NCBI GenBank assembly: GCA_013815685.1
Contig: JACDFR010000045.1
Location: 1 to 32,296 of the forward strand
Length of the DNA stretch: 32,296 nt
Origin: Ramlibacter sp.
GTDB lineage: Bacteria; Pseudomonadota; Gammaproteobacteria; Burkholderiales; Burkholderiaceae_C
Direction: 5' to 3'
The notes beneath the pieces were generated by a model. That model saw nothing but the letters and a program-made list of their open reading frames with translations. It did no database searches and was not told where the DNA came from. The translations under genes were made by a program, and so were the position numbers. Shown here in pieces: positions 7,966 to 15,221 of this stretch. Each line of letters opens with the position of its first letter. The stretch's first letter is position 1.

Positions 7966-8613
7966 ATGGCCGTCCTTCTTTCCACCGCGTTCACCAGCGC
8001 CTACGCCGATTACGCTGCGCTGCAGGCCGGGGTTATCGACTGGTCGCAGCGTGACGATCTGGCATCGAAAGTGCCGGCCTTTATCGAGCTGGCCGAGCGC
8101 GCCATGTTCCGCGAAGTGGCCCTGCGCGCCACCCAATCATCGGAAGCCGGCACCTCTAGCGGCGACACCATTACTTTGCCTGACAGGCTCAACGCCATCG
8201 ACCGAGTCGAGCTGACCGCGGGCGGCGTGAAGTACACGCTGAACTACACCTCGCCCAACGGAATCGAGGCGCTGACCGCCGGCACCGGCCTGCCCTCACG
8301 CTACACCATCCAGAACGGCGCGATCAGGCTCATCTCGGCGCCGGCCGCGGGCTACAGCTACACGCTGTTCTACCGGCCCACGCCAGCCTTCCTGTCGCCC
8401 AGCCTCACCAGCAACGCCATCCTGGCGAACCACCCAGACCTGTACTTGTGGGGCAGCCTGACCGAACTGGCGCGCTACATCATGGACAACGAGATGGAAG
8501 GCAAGTTTCTGGCGGCCTACGTGTCGGCAGTGGCTTCGGTACGTGCTGCCGATGAACGCCTGCGCTTCCCGGCTTCGGGTGGCATGCAGATCAAGCCGAG
8601 GAACGCGCGGTGA
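7966..8613 (+). CDS. Head-tail adaptor protein (gp4-like)
   Basis: The 215-residue protein has the helical opening expected of phage adaptors that bind under the portal (VPAFIELAERAMFREVALRA). A beta-rich middle follows (YTIQNGAIRLISAPAAGYSYTLFYRPTPAFL), then the LYLWGSLTELARYIMDNEMEG helix. Its place directly before the stabilisation protein matches the portal, adaptor, hub order of P22-like phages. The stop overlaps the next start as GTGA. Confidence 0.8.
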   Translation: MAVLLSTAFTSAYADYAALQAGVIDWSQRDDLASKVPAFIELAERAMFREVALRATQSSEAGTSSGDTITLPDRLNAIDRVELTAGGVKYTLNYTSPNGIEALTAGTGLPSRYTIQNGAIRLISAPAAGYSYTLFYRPTPAFLSPSLTSNAILANHPDLYLWGSLTELARYIMDNEMEGKFLAAYVSAVASVRAADERLRFPASGGMQIKPRNAR

Positions 8614-10058
8614 TACCGCTGATCGGCTTTGCGCCGGACATGGACCCGGCCACCCCCGGAGTCATCACCGACTGCTCGCACTTGATCCCCTACGAATCGG
8701 GCATGAAGGCCGCGCCCAAAGCGGTAGCGCCCCTGGGAGTCGGGCCACTGGCGGCGGCGTGCACTGGCGCCAGTGTGCTGTCAGACCTGTCCAGCGTGCG
8801 GCGCATCCTCGCGGGCACGGCAACAAAGCTCTACGAATACAACGGCACGGCATGGGCCGATGTGTCACGCGCTGCCGCCTATACCGGTGGTGTGGACTCG
8901 CGCTGGTCCTTCGCCCAGTTCGGCAATTCCGCCATTGCAGCCAACGGCGCCGACTTCCTTCAGCGTTCGACGGGCGCGGCCTTCGCCGACATCGCAGGTT
9001 CGCCCAAGGCTGAGGTGGTGATCTCCATCGCCGGGTTCCTGATGGCGCTGAACTTCAATGACGGCACCGTCACACCGGACGGCTGGTACTGCTCGGCGCT
9101 GTACGACGAGACGAATTGGGCGCTGAGCGTATCGACGCAGTCCACCAAAGGCCGCCTGATCTCCACCGAGGGCAAGATCACCGCCGGCAAGAGCCTGGGC
9201 AGTTATGTGGTGGCCTACAAAGCCAAGGCAATCTATGTCGCCCAGTACGTGGGGGCTCCCGCTGCCTGGCAGTGGGACCAGATCATCGGCGGCGATGCCG
9301 GCTGTTCGGGCAAGGATGCACTGGTGGACGTGGGCGGGGTGCACTACTTCGCCAATGACGAGAATTTCTGGTCCTTCGACGGCACCCGGCCGATTCCAAT
9401 TGCAACCAATCAGGTGCGCAAGTGGTGGCTGGACAACTCCGACCCGACCTACCGCTACCGCACCATCGCCGCGCACGACAAGCAGAACAATCTGATCTGG
9501 TTTTACTACTGCTCGCGCGGCTCTGGCGGGGTGGTGGATTCCGCGCTGGCCTACCACATGAACATCAAGCAGTGGGGCCGCGCCGACCGCAGCATCCAGG
9601 CGGCGTTCAGCTATGTGTCTCCGGGCGTGACTATTGACGGGATGGACGCCTACGGGGCCTCAATCGATGCCTTGCCGCAGGTGCCGTTCGACTCGCAATT
9701 CTGGCTGACCGGCGGCCGGACGCTGGCGGTGATCGACACGGCCAATCAGGTGCGCCAGATGACCGGCGCCGCCGAAAACAGCACGCTCACCACCGGTGAC
9801 TTCGGCGACGACTTCCAAGTCTCCATGCTGCGCCAGTTCCGCCCGCGCTTCGCCAAGGCGCCGACCACGGCCACAGCGACGTTTTCCCGGCAGTTCGTCA
9901 AGGGCGGCGACATCACCAACGGCAGCGCGTCCAGCATCAACGACGGCCATTTCAAGGCCACCCAGCGTGCCCGCTGGCACCGGGCGCGGCTCGCCTTCAC
10001 GGGCGACGTGAGCATCACCGGCTACCAGCCGGAGCTGGTGCGAAACGGCAAGCGATGA
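8610..10058 (+). CDS. Tail stabilisation / hub protein (P22 gp10-like)
   Basis: The 482-residue protein starts at GTG 8610. It consists mostly of short beta strands with repeated Trp/Tyr/Gly turns (for example AKAIYVAQYVGAPAAWQWD and HYFANDENFWSFDGTRP), a pattern fitting a beta-propeller-like hub that plugs the portal-adaptor ring. The gene overlaps both neighbours by 4 nt. Assignment is by order and fold impression, not by a diagnostic motif. Confidence 0.75.
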   Translation: MIPLIGFAPDMDPATPGVITDCSHLIPYESGMKAAPKAVAPLGVGPLAAACTGASVLSDLSSVRRILAGTATKLYEYNGTAWADVSRAAAYTGGVDSRWSFAQFGNSAIAANGADFLQRSTGAAFADIAGSPKAEVVISIAGFLMALNFNDGTVTPDGWYCSALYDETNWALSVSTQSTKGRLISTEGKITAGKSLGSYVVAYKAKAIYVAQYVGAPAAWQWDQIIGGDAGCSGKDALVDVGGVHYFANDENFWSFDGTRPIPIATNQVRKWWLDNSDPTYRYRTIAAHDKQNNLIWFYYCSRGSGGVVDSALAYHMNIKQWGRADRSIQAAFSYVSPGVTIDGMDAYGASIDALPQVPFDSQFWLTGGRTLAVIDTANQVRQMTGAAENSTLTTGDFGDDFQVSMLRQFRPRFAKAPTTATATFSRQFVKGGDITNGSASSINDGHFKATQRARWHRARLAFTGDVSITGYQPELVRNGKR

Positions 10059-10936
10059 CCGGGCTACTCGACGGCGTGTTGCCGTATCTCTACAGCCAAG
10101 GCGACAGGGCCAAGCGGCACATTGGCGGGTTGCTTGACGATCCGATTGGAACGGCGCGGCAATACATCGGGAGTTTGAACGATGAGGCCGGTCGCGGGCT
10201 TGGATTGCTCGATGCGTCTGGACCTCCGACCGGTCAGCCCACGCAGATACAGCAAAAGGCGCGCGGCGCGCTGATTGATCAGTTGGGGCTAGCGATGATT
10301 GGCGCTGCTGGTCCAGTGAGGTCCGTAGCAGATGACGCCATGCGGGCAGCGAAAATTGATTTCATGGGGATGGAGCGCGGATGGTATCGAGGTGGTCCAG
10401 AGCTTACCGGAAGCGCACGCTCAGGGCCGTGGTACACGCAGGACGCGCAGGAGGCTGCAAACTACGCCAAGAGGTTTGGCCCAAAGGCTGATGTCCGGGA
10501 ATATGCCATTCCAAAGAATGGTTTTCTGAATGCTGATTCTGCGTACTCTCACAAGCTGCCCAACGATGTGGCCGCTGTGTTGGATGACCCCTATTTCGAC
10601 AAAGCTGGTGCGTCATTGGCGAGAGAGTTGAGAACCTTCGCGCCTGGGGAAGGGATCACCGGCGGTCAGTTGTGGCAGGCGCTTGAATCAAGGTTCGGCA
10701 ACGATGGGGCGGCCGAGGTCCTGCAAAGGCTGGGTAGCTTCAAGGGAGCCAAGGGGGTGACCGGAGGGCCGGAGGCTTATGTTTTTAAGGGCCATCCTGT
10801 CAGGGACGCCAAAAAAGCCGCCTTCGACCCAGCAAAGTACGGCGTTGACGATATTTACGGGCGCGTCAACCTGCCGACGCTGGGGATATTGGGCGGCAGC
10901 GCTCTGGGGCTATCGATCCTTCCCCGTAAAGAATAG
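10055..10936 (+). CDS. Virion-associated protein with ADP-ribosyltransferase-like domain
   Basis: The 293-residue protein has an N-terminal segment (1-55) resembling other phage virion proteins. Residues ~107-260 look like the ART domain of phage polyvalent proteins: YRGG (111-114, R112 as NAD-arginine candidate), SGPWYTQDAQEAANYAKRF (123-141), and a closing HPVRDAKKAAFDP block (247-259). A hydrophobic segment (276-288) precedes RKE. The canonical STS and ExE motifs are not obvious, though E240 before AYVF is a candidate. ARTs transfer ADP-ribose to host proteins or RNA, and phages inject some of them. Its GC appears somewhat lower than the flanking genes. It could also be an inactive or structural relative. 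Confidence 0.55.
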   Translation: MTGLLDGVLPYLYSQGDRAKRHIGGLLDDPIGTARQYIGSLNDEAGRGLGLLDASGPPTGQPTQIQQKARGALIDQLGLAMIGAAGPVRSVADDAMRAAKIDFMGMERGWYRGGPELTGSARSGPWYTQDAQEAANYAKRFGPKADVREYAIPKNGFLNADSAYSHKLPNDVAAVLDDPYFDKAGASLARELRTFAPGEGITGGQLWQALESRFGNDGAAEVLQRLGSFKGAKGVTGGPEAYVFKGHPVRDAKKAAFDPAKYGVDDIYGRVNLPTLGILGGSALGLSILPRKE

Positions 10937-11120
10937 CCGGGTCGGGTTTCTTGAGGAAGAACACGGTGCTGCTTAGCTCTTTGACATAGGAGTAGTCAGC
11001 GGTTCCAAGGGTTGCGCAGTTCGCCATGTGCTTCGCCTCTCCCATCGTCTTAAAGCAGCCCATGAAGAAGCGGTCCTTAGAGCCGTTCGGTTTCAGTTTC
11101 ACGGCGTAGACGGTGAACAT
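10866..11120 (-). CDS. Antisense small protein of unknown function (moron candidate)
   Basis: The 84-residue frame reads against the late operon. ATG 11120 is preceded by AAGGGGA at good spacing, so the start is well supported. The first ~60 residues look like a compact alpha/beta domain (YAVKLKPNGSKDRFFMGCF, then YSYVKELSSTVFFLKK). The last part runs 71 nt antisense into the ADP-ribosyltransferase-like gene and has a less natural composition. It overlaps the upstream HTH gene by 44 nt on the same strand and would be its operon partner. Possible roles are toxin, exclusion factor or host modulator; none is proven. Confidence 0.6.
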   Translation of the reverse strand: MFTVYAVKLKPNGSKDRFFMGCFKTMGEAKHMANCATLGTADYSYVKELSSTVFFLKKPDPAILYGEGSIAPERCRPISPASAG

Positions 11121-11259
11121 GCTTCCCCTTCGAGCGATTAAGCGCTCTGTAGATGGTTGATAGCGCTATGCCTTCAGCCTTGGCTGCGGCATAGGCTGTT
11201 TGGCCCTTGGCGACACGCTTTAAAGCGCGCTCGGTCGCTGAACTTTCACGCCTCGTCAT
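11077..11259 (-). CDS. Small helix-turn-helix DNA-binding protein
   Basis: The 60-residue protein contains a resolvase/Hin-type HTH: ALKRVAKGQTAYAAAKAEGI (12-31) as helices one and two, then ALSTIYRALNRSKGK (32-46) as the recognition helix. The tail is Arg/Glu-rich. A TATAAT box ends 7 nt before ATG 11259, so the transcript would begin at or next to the start codon and the mRNA would be leaderless. An upstream ATG at 11277 would lie outside such a transcript. It probably regulates its own promoter, whose core contains two tandem ATAACGC repeats. Confidence 0.7.
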   Translation of the reverse strand: MTRRESSATERALKRVAKGQTAYAAAKAEGIALSTIYRALNRSKGKHVHRLRRETETERL

Positions 11260-11294
11260 TGAAGAATTATAACGCATAACGCTATATATATGAA
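11259..11294 (-). promoter_or_regulatory. Sigma70-type promoter for the antisense cassette
   Basis: On the minus strand the -35 is TTCATA (11289-11294, 4 of 6 consensus) and the -10 is a perfect TATAAT (11266-11271), with 17-bp spacing. The expected start falls at about 11259, the A of the HTH gene's ATG. Two exact tandem ATAACGC units (11269-11282, plus strand) overlap the -10 and spacer and are possible operator half-sites. The -35 overlaps the ATG of the rightward gene at 11290. Confidence 0.7.
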
Positions 11295-11592
11295 GCTCCA
11301 AACCGACCCGATCCTGCCGGCCGACCCAGCAGGGCTTGTCAACGCCATCAAGACGCTGTTCCGGCGTACCGCAACCACTGTCAACGGCATGGCCGAGGGA
11401 CGTTTGAGCGCAGTCGATTCGTTCAGCGCGGCGCCGACGGCGGGCACCTGGGCGCAGGGCGACATGGTGCGCAACAGCAGCCCGGTTGAGCTGGGCACTG
11501 CTGGCAGTAAGTACGTCATTTTCGGCTGGCTCGCAGTGGCCGGCGGAACGCCCGGGACGTGGGTGCAAATGCGAAACCTCACAGGAAACTGA
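11290..11592 (+). CDS. Hypothetical tail-region virion protein
   Basis: The 100-residue protein opens with KLQTDPILPADPAGLVNAIK, a pattern I associate with short phage structural proteins that start at this motif. It continues with a beta-rich C-terminal part (KYVIFGWLAVAGGTPGTWVQM). There is no Shine-Dalgarno sequence: the bases before ATG 11290 are the AT-rich promoter of the antisense cassette. This fits insertion of that cassette between this gene and its former upstream partner. Its expression level is therefore uncertain. Confidence 0.7.
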   Translation: MKLQTDPILPADPAGLVNAIKTLFRRTATTVNGMAEGRLSAVDSFSAAPTAGTWAQGDMVRNSSPVELGTAGSKYVIFGWLAVAGGTPGTWVQMRNLTGN

Positions 11593-11593
11593 C

Positions 11594-12271
11594 ATGGAAG
11601 ACTGGACCGCCGGTAACCCGTTCCTCGGCAAGGACAACCCCTACCTTCGGGGGCAGATCGATTCGTCGCTGGGCGATACGGTTCGCAATTACAACCTATC
11701 CACCAAGCCCGCAATGGAGTCCGCGGGCGTGCGCTCCGGCTCGTTCGGCAATTCCGGCTTGGGCGAGATGCAGGGCGAGCAGCAGCGCCAGTTGGTGCAG
11801 ACCCTGGGCAATCAGGCCAATGCCTTCAGGGCCGGGGACTACAACCAGCAGCAGGGCATGTACCAATGGGACCAGGGCTTTAACCGCAACCTGTTCAACG
11901 ACCAGTTCGCGCAGGACCAGCAGCGCATTCAGACCACCATGGGCCTGCTTGGAACGCAGAACGCCTTCAACCAACAGGACCAGAACTACGGCAAGCAGAC
12001 CCAGGACACGCCGATGGGCTATTGGGGCCAGTTCAGCGAAAAAGCCAACTCCATCGGCCAGGGCTACGGCACGCAGACCGGCACGCAAACCGCGCAGGGC
12101 AGCCCGCTCATGGGCGCGCTGGGCGGGGCGCAGCTCGGCTCGGCATGGGGCAAACAAGCCGGCCAGGGCCAGCCCGCGGTGACCGACGGCGGCTACAGCG
12201 TGGGCCAGGGCTCGGCCTACGGCGGCTCCTACGACGGCGGCATGTTCACCCCGTACCGGGCGGGGATGTGA
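11594..12271 (+). CDS. Gln/Gly-rich internal virion or tail protein
   Basis: The 225-residue protein is low in charge and very rich in Gln, Asn and Gly. The core (NPYLRGQIDSSLGDTVRNYN, then SAGVRSGSFGNSGLGEM) resembles a widespread phage virion protein type that forms long Gln-rich helices. ACAGGAAACTGAC precedes ATG 11594, giving an AGGAAA ribosome site. The stop overlaps the cupin gene (TGATG). It may be an ejection protein or a tail needle-associated component; no enzyme motif is present. Compare the gene at 13144, which looks like the other part of the same protein type. Confidence 0.7.
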   Translation: MEDWTAGNPFLGKDNPYLRGQIDSSLGDTVRNYNLSTKPAMESAGVRSGSFGNSGLGEMQGEQQRQLVQTLGNQANAFRAGDYNQQQGMYQWDQGFNRNLFNDQFAQDQQRIQTTMGLLGTQNAFNQQDQNYGKQTQDTPMGYWGQFSEKANSIGQGYGTQTGTQTAQGSPLMGALGGAQLGSAWGKQAGQGQPAVTDGGYSVGQGSAYGGSYDGGMFTPYRAGM

Positions 12272-12612
12272 TGCAAATCACTCACCATTTCGGCGGCAAA
12301 GCCTACGCCAGATGCGCAGTGTTCGATGCCGGGGATAGGCTCGTACAGCACAAACACAACTTCGATCACCTATCCATTCTCGCGGCGGGGACTGTTGAAC
12401 TGTTGGTAGACGGAGTGAAATCAATCATCACCGGCCCGGTCTGCCTCGAAATCAAGGCGGGCAAGCATCACGGCATCAAAGCGCTTACCCCCGGCTATTG
12501 GTACTGCGTTCACTCCACCGACAACACGGACGCGGACGACATCGACCACGAAGTTATCCATCCCGAGAGCAAGCAGAAAGACATGCTGGCTATGCTAGAG
12601 ACGCTTCGATGA
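12271..12612 (+). CDS. Small cupin-like protein
   Basis: The 113-residue protein fits a single-domain cupin barrel. Metal-ligand candidates are H27, H29 and H33 in VQHKHNFDHLSIL, followed by the turn AAGTVELLVDG and a second histidine cluster at K65-H66-H67. The latter half holds GYWYCVHSTDNTD. Cupins bind metals or small ligands and many are dioxygenases or sensors. It shares an ATGA overlap with the next oxygenase-like gene, so the two are probably made together. It looks less GC-rich than the flanking structural genes, suggesting acquisition. The substrate is unknown. Confidence 0.65.
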   Translation: MQITHHFGGKAYARCAVFDAGDRLVQHKHNFDHLSILAAGTVELLVDGVKSIITGPVCLEIKAGKHHGIKALTPGYWYCVHSTDNTDADDIDHEVIHPESKQKDMLAMLETLR

Positions 12613-13142
12613 TCCGTCTTCTGTGGGAAGGGCTTGATGTAGCGCCGATGAAAAAAGCCCTTGCCAAAAACCCGCACTTATGGGATCAGCAATGCGCCAG
12701 GACAGAGCCGGAAGACTCCCCCCATCACGGCCTGTCGGACATATGGGCACGCTTCAGCGACCCGAAGACGATTCAGGCCGATGGCTCGCACGATTCAGTC
12801 TGGTATCAGCCCGCTGACGTGCTGCCGGTGAGGGAGGTTGTGTTTCCTCTCATGGCGGCGGTGAAAGGCGAGAGATTGGGCGGGGTACTCATTACCCGCA
12901 TCAAGCCGGGGCAAGTGTGCAAGCCGCACACCGACCCTGGATGGCACGCACGGTATTACGACAAGTACGCCGTACAGATTGAGGCGGCTCCAGAGCAAGC
13001 CTTTTACTTTGAAAAAGAAAGCCTGGTGACGAGGCCTGGCGATGTGTTCTGGTTTGACAACTCGCTCACTCATTGGGTGACGAATGACAGCCAAATTGAC
13101 CGAATCACAATGATCGTCTGCATCAAGACGGAAAGGAACTGA
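12609..13142 (+). CDS. Aspartyl/asparaginyl beta-hydroxylase-like 2OG-Fe(II) oxygenase
   Basis: The 177-residue protein has the motif set of the Asp/Arg hydroxylase group. CKPHTDPGWH carries H107 and D109 as iron ligands, THWVTND carries the distal H155, and R165 in DRITMIV is placed to bind 2-oxoglutarate. A double-stranded beta-helix is expected between residues 70 and 175. Such enzymes hydroxylate Asp, Asn, Pro or related side chains using O2 and 2-oxoglutarate. It is coupled to the cupin by ATGA and lies among virion genes, so a virion protein or an injected-host target is possible. Both are inferences. Confidence 0.75.
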   Translation: MIRLLWEGLDVAPMKKALAKNPHLWDQQCARTEPEDSPHHGLSDIWARFSDPKTIQADGSHDSVWYQPADVLPVREVVFPLMAAVKGERLGGVLITRIKPGQVCKPHTDPGWHARYYDKYAVQIEAAPEQAFYFEKESLVTRPGDVFWFDNSLTHWVTNDSQIDRITMIVCIKTERN

Positions 13143-13143
13143 T

Positions 13144-13710
13144 ATGCCATGGGGTGCTGCTGTAGGAGCCGTAATCAGCGGCGTTATGAGCAAGAGTGGC
13201 AGCAAGGGTGCCTCCGAAACCGCGAAGAAAGACCCATGGGAGCCGGCCGCGCCGTGGCTCAAGCAGAACCTGCAAACCGGCCAGGACCTGCAGGGCTACT
13301 ACCAGCGCAACCCGTTCAACCAGCAGCAGCAAAACGCCCACGGCAACCTGTCGGCCGGAACCAACTACATGAACCAGTTGGTCCCCGGCCTGCTGCAGCA
13401 GATGAGTGGGGCCCGCGGGTTCGACCGGCGCAACCCGCTGGGACGCCAGGCCGGGACGATGTTCCCGCAACAGCCCTCCATGCTCAATAGCGGCTTCGGC
13501 TCGGGCCCGATGACCGGGCAGAACAACATGAATTTCTGGAACAACCCATTTGCCAATGGCGGGATACAGGCACCAGCCCCCGCGCCCGCGCCTGCCCTGC
13601 CTGCGCCCTGGACTGACTGGCTCTCCGGGCAAGGCGGTGGACCGGGCAACGGCAGCGATGGCGGCGGCCCTGGTGGCGGGGATTCCGCTGGCGGCGGCGG
13701 GAGCTGGTGA
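13144..13710 (+). CDS. Gly/Pro/Gln-rich virion protein
   Basis: The 188-residue protein starts with a hydrophobic, glycine-rich helix (WGAAVGAVISGVM, residues 3-15). The segment KKDPWEPAAPWLKQNLQTGQDL follows, then a Gln/Asn-rich middle, a Pro-Ala repeat (APAPAPAPALPAP) and a nearly pure Gly/Ser end. The DPW-PAAPWLK segment resembles the N-terminal part of a common phage virion protein type whose later part resembles the gene at 11594. It overlaps the next ATG by one nucleotide (TGATG). Probably internal virion or tail-associated. Confidence 0.7.
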   Translation: MPWGAAVGAVISGVMSKSGSKGASETAKKDPWEPAAPWLKQNLQTGQDLQGYYQRNPFNQQQQNAHGNLSAGTNYMNQLVPGLLQQMSGARGFDRRNPLGRQAGTMFPQQPSMLNSGFGSGPMTGQNNMNFWNNPFANGGIQAPAPAPAPALPAPWTDWLSGQGGGPGNGSDGGGPGGGDSAGGGGSW

Positions 13711-15218
13711 TGCCGGGCCTTCTCGACTTCTTGAGCACCGATGACGCCAAGCTGGGGATTGCCCTGCTGGGGGCGTCTGCGCCTTCGATGCGGCCCGCCA
13801 ACTTCGCCGGACGGCTGGCGCAGGGCTTTGGCAGCTATCAGGCGATGAAGGACAACGACCTGAAGAACAGCATCGGGAAGATGCAGATCGACAACTTCCA
13901 AAGCGAGATCGACGCGCGCAAGCTCAAGACCGTGCAAGACCAGCGCCAGCAGGACTTGATTGCATCGTTCTTTCCCGGCATGACGGGCGGCGCGCAACCG
14001 GCTGGGGCGGGTGCTTCCGGCGCTCCTACAGCGTCTGGCGGCGGTGCGAGCGGAGGAGGCAACGACATCATGACCCTGTCGCAGAAGCTGGGCATCCCCC
14101 CCCAAGCGATCCAAGCCGATCTCGTCTTCAACGGCGGCAAGAAGATCAGCGAGATGCTGGCCAAGCACGGCGCCCCCGACATGCAGGTCACCAATGGATA
14201 CGCCTACGACAAGAACCAGCTCGGCGCGGGATTCATGCCGCAACTGAGCACGTCGCAGGACGGCAAGACCTCCATGGTGCGCATCGGCGCGGATGGCCTG
14301 CCGGTGGTGGCGGCTCCGGCGGGCGCGCTGGACACGTTCAACAGCTACGGCGCCGCGGCCGAGCGCACCAAAGCCCAGCGCGACCCACTGAAGGTTGTCG
14401 GGGCGGACGGAGCAGAGCGCTACGTCACGCGCGAGCAAGTCGTGAACCAAGCGACCAACCCCGGCGAAGCGGGAATGCGCACGCAGGCGCAGGGCGGCAT
14501 GGGTGCTGACCCCAAGGCGGTATCTCGAGAAATCGCTGCAACGCAGAACGACCTGATGAAGAAACTCGACCCGGCTTCGCGCGCGCAGCTTCAAGCGCAC
14601 CTCGCGGACCTGCAAGCCACGCAAGCAAAGATTGGCGGCAATGCTCCTTTTCAGGCTTCCCCAACGAACGCGCAAAAGCTGGAAGCCGAAGTAGCACGCA
14701 CCAAGGCGGTAAAACAGACCGAGGCAGACGTCCTGCCCACGGCCCAACGCCAGAACGCAATCGCAAACGCGAATTACCTGACCTCTGTCATTGACCAAGC
14801 GGTGAAACATCCTGGGCGCGAAACGGCTACGGGCCTCAGCGGCACGATTGACCCGCGCAACTACCTGCCGGGCACGCACGCCACCGACTTCAAGGCGGTG
14901 CTGGGGCAAATCAAGGGCTCGGCTTTCCTGCAAGCCTTCGAAGCGCTCAAGGGTGGCGGCGCAATCACCGAACTGGAGGGCGAAAAGGCCACCAGCGCCA
15001 TTGCTCGCATGAACACGGCGCAGAGTGATAAGGAATTCGAGAAAGCGCTCAACGAGTTCCGCGGCGTGGTGCAAAACGGTCTGATCCGCGCCAAGTCCGG
15101 GATGGTTGCCAGCACCGGCGCGACGGGCAGTTTCGACGGCGATAACAGCATCATGCCCACCAACGGCAAAGCCTCGGCCGTGTCCACCGGTGGCTGGTCG
15201 GCCACCTTGAAGAAGTAA
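13710..15218 (+). CDS. Internal virion / DNA ejection protein
   Basis: The 502-residue protein starts at ATG 13710 (a GTG three bases earlier is in frame; the ATG is preferred because it forms TGATG with the preceding gene). The N-terminal PGLLDFLSTDDAKLGIALLGASAP leads to a long helix rich in Gln/Lys, a Gly/Ala linker near 100-115, and further helical blocks such as KLEAEVARTKAVKQTEADVLPTA. Large helical proteins in a row before the tail fibres are typical of ejection proteins that leave the head before DNA. No enzymatic motif is seen. Confidence 0.7.
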   Translation: MPGLLDFLSTDDAKLGIALLGASAPSMRPANFAGRLAQGFGSYQAMKDNDLKNSIGKMQIDNFQSEIDARKLKTVQDQRQQDLIASFFPGMTGGAQPAGAGASGAPTASGGGASGGGNDIMTLSQKLGIPPQAIQADLVFNGGKKISEMLAKHGAPDMQVTNGYAYDKNQLGAGFMPQLSTSQDGKTSMVRIGADGLPVVAAPAGALDTFNSYGAAAERTKAQRDPLKVVGADGAERYVTREQVVNQATNPGEAGMRTQAQGGMGADPKAVSREIAATQNDLMKKLDPASRAQLQAHLADLQATQAKIGGNAPFQASPTNAQKLEAEVARTKAVKQTEADVLPTAQRQNAIANANYLTSVIDQAVKHPGRETATGLSGTIDPRNYLPGTHATDFKAVLGQIKGSAFLQAFEALKGGGAITELEGEKATSAIARMNTAQSDKEFEKALNEFRGVVQNGLIRAKSGMVASTGATGSFDGDNSIMPTNGKASAVSTGGWSATLKK

Positions 15219-15221
15219 GCC

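Noticed and set aside
6510..7994. A 494-residue minus-strand frame opposite the capsid gene
   Set aside because: Shadow of the high-GC capsid and flanking genes; the plus-strand genes have terminator, ribosome sites and recognisable families.
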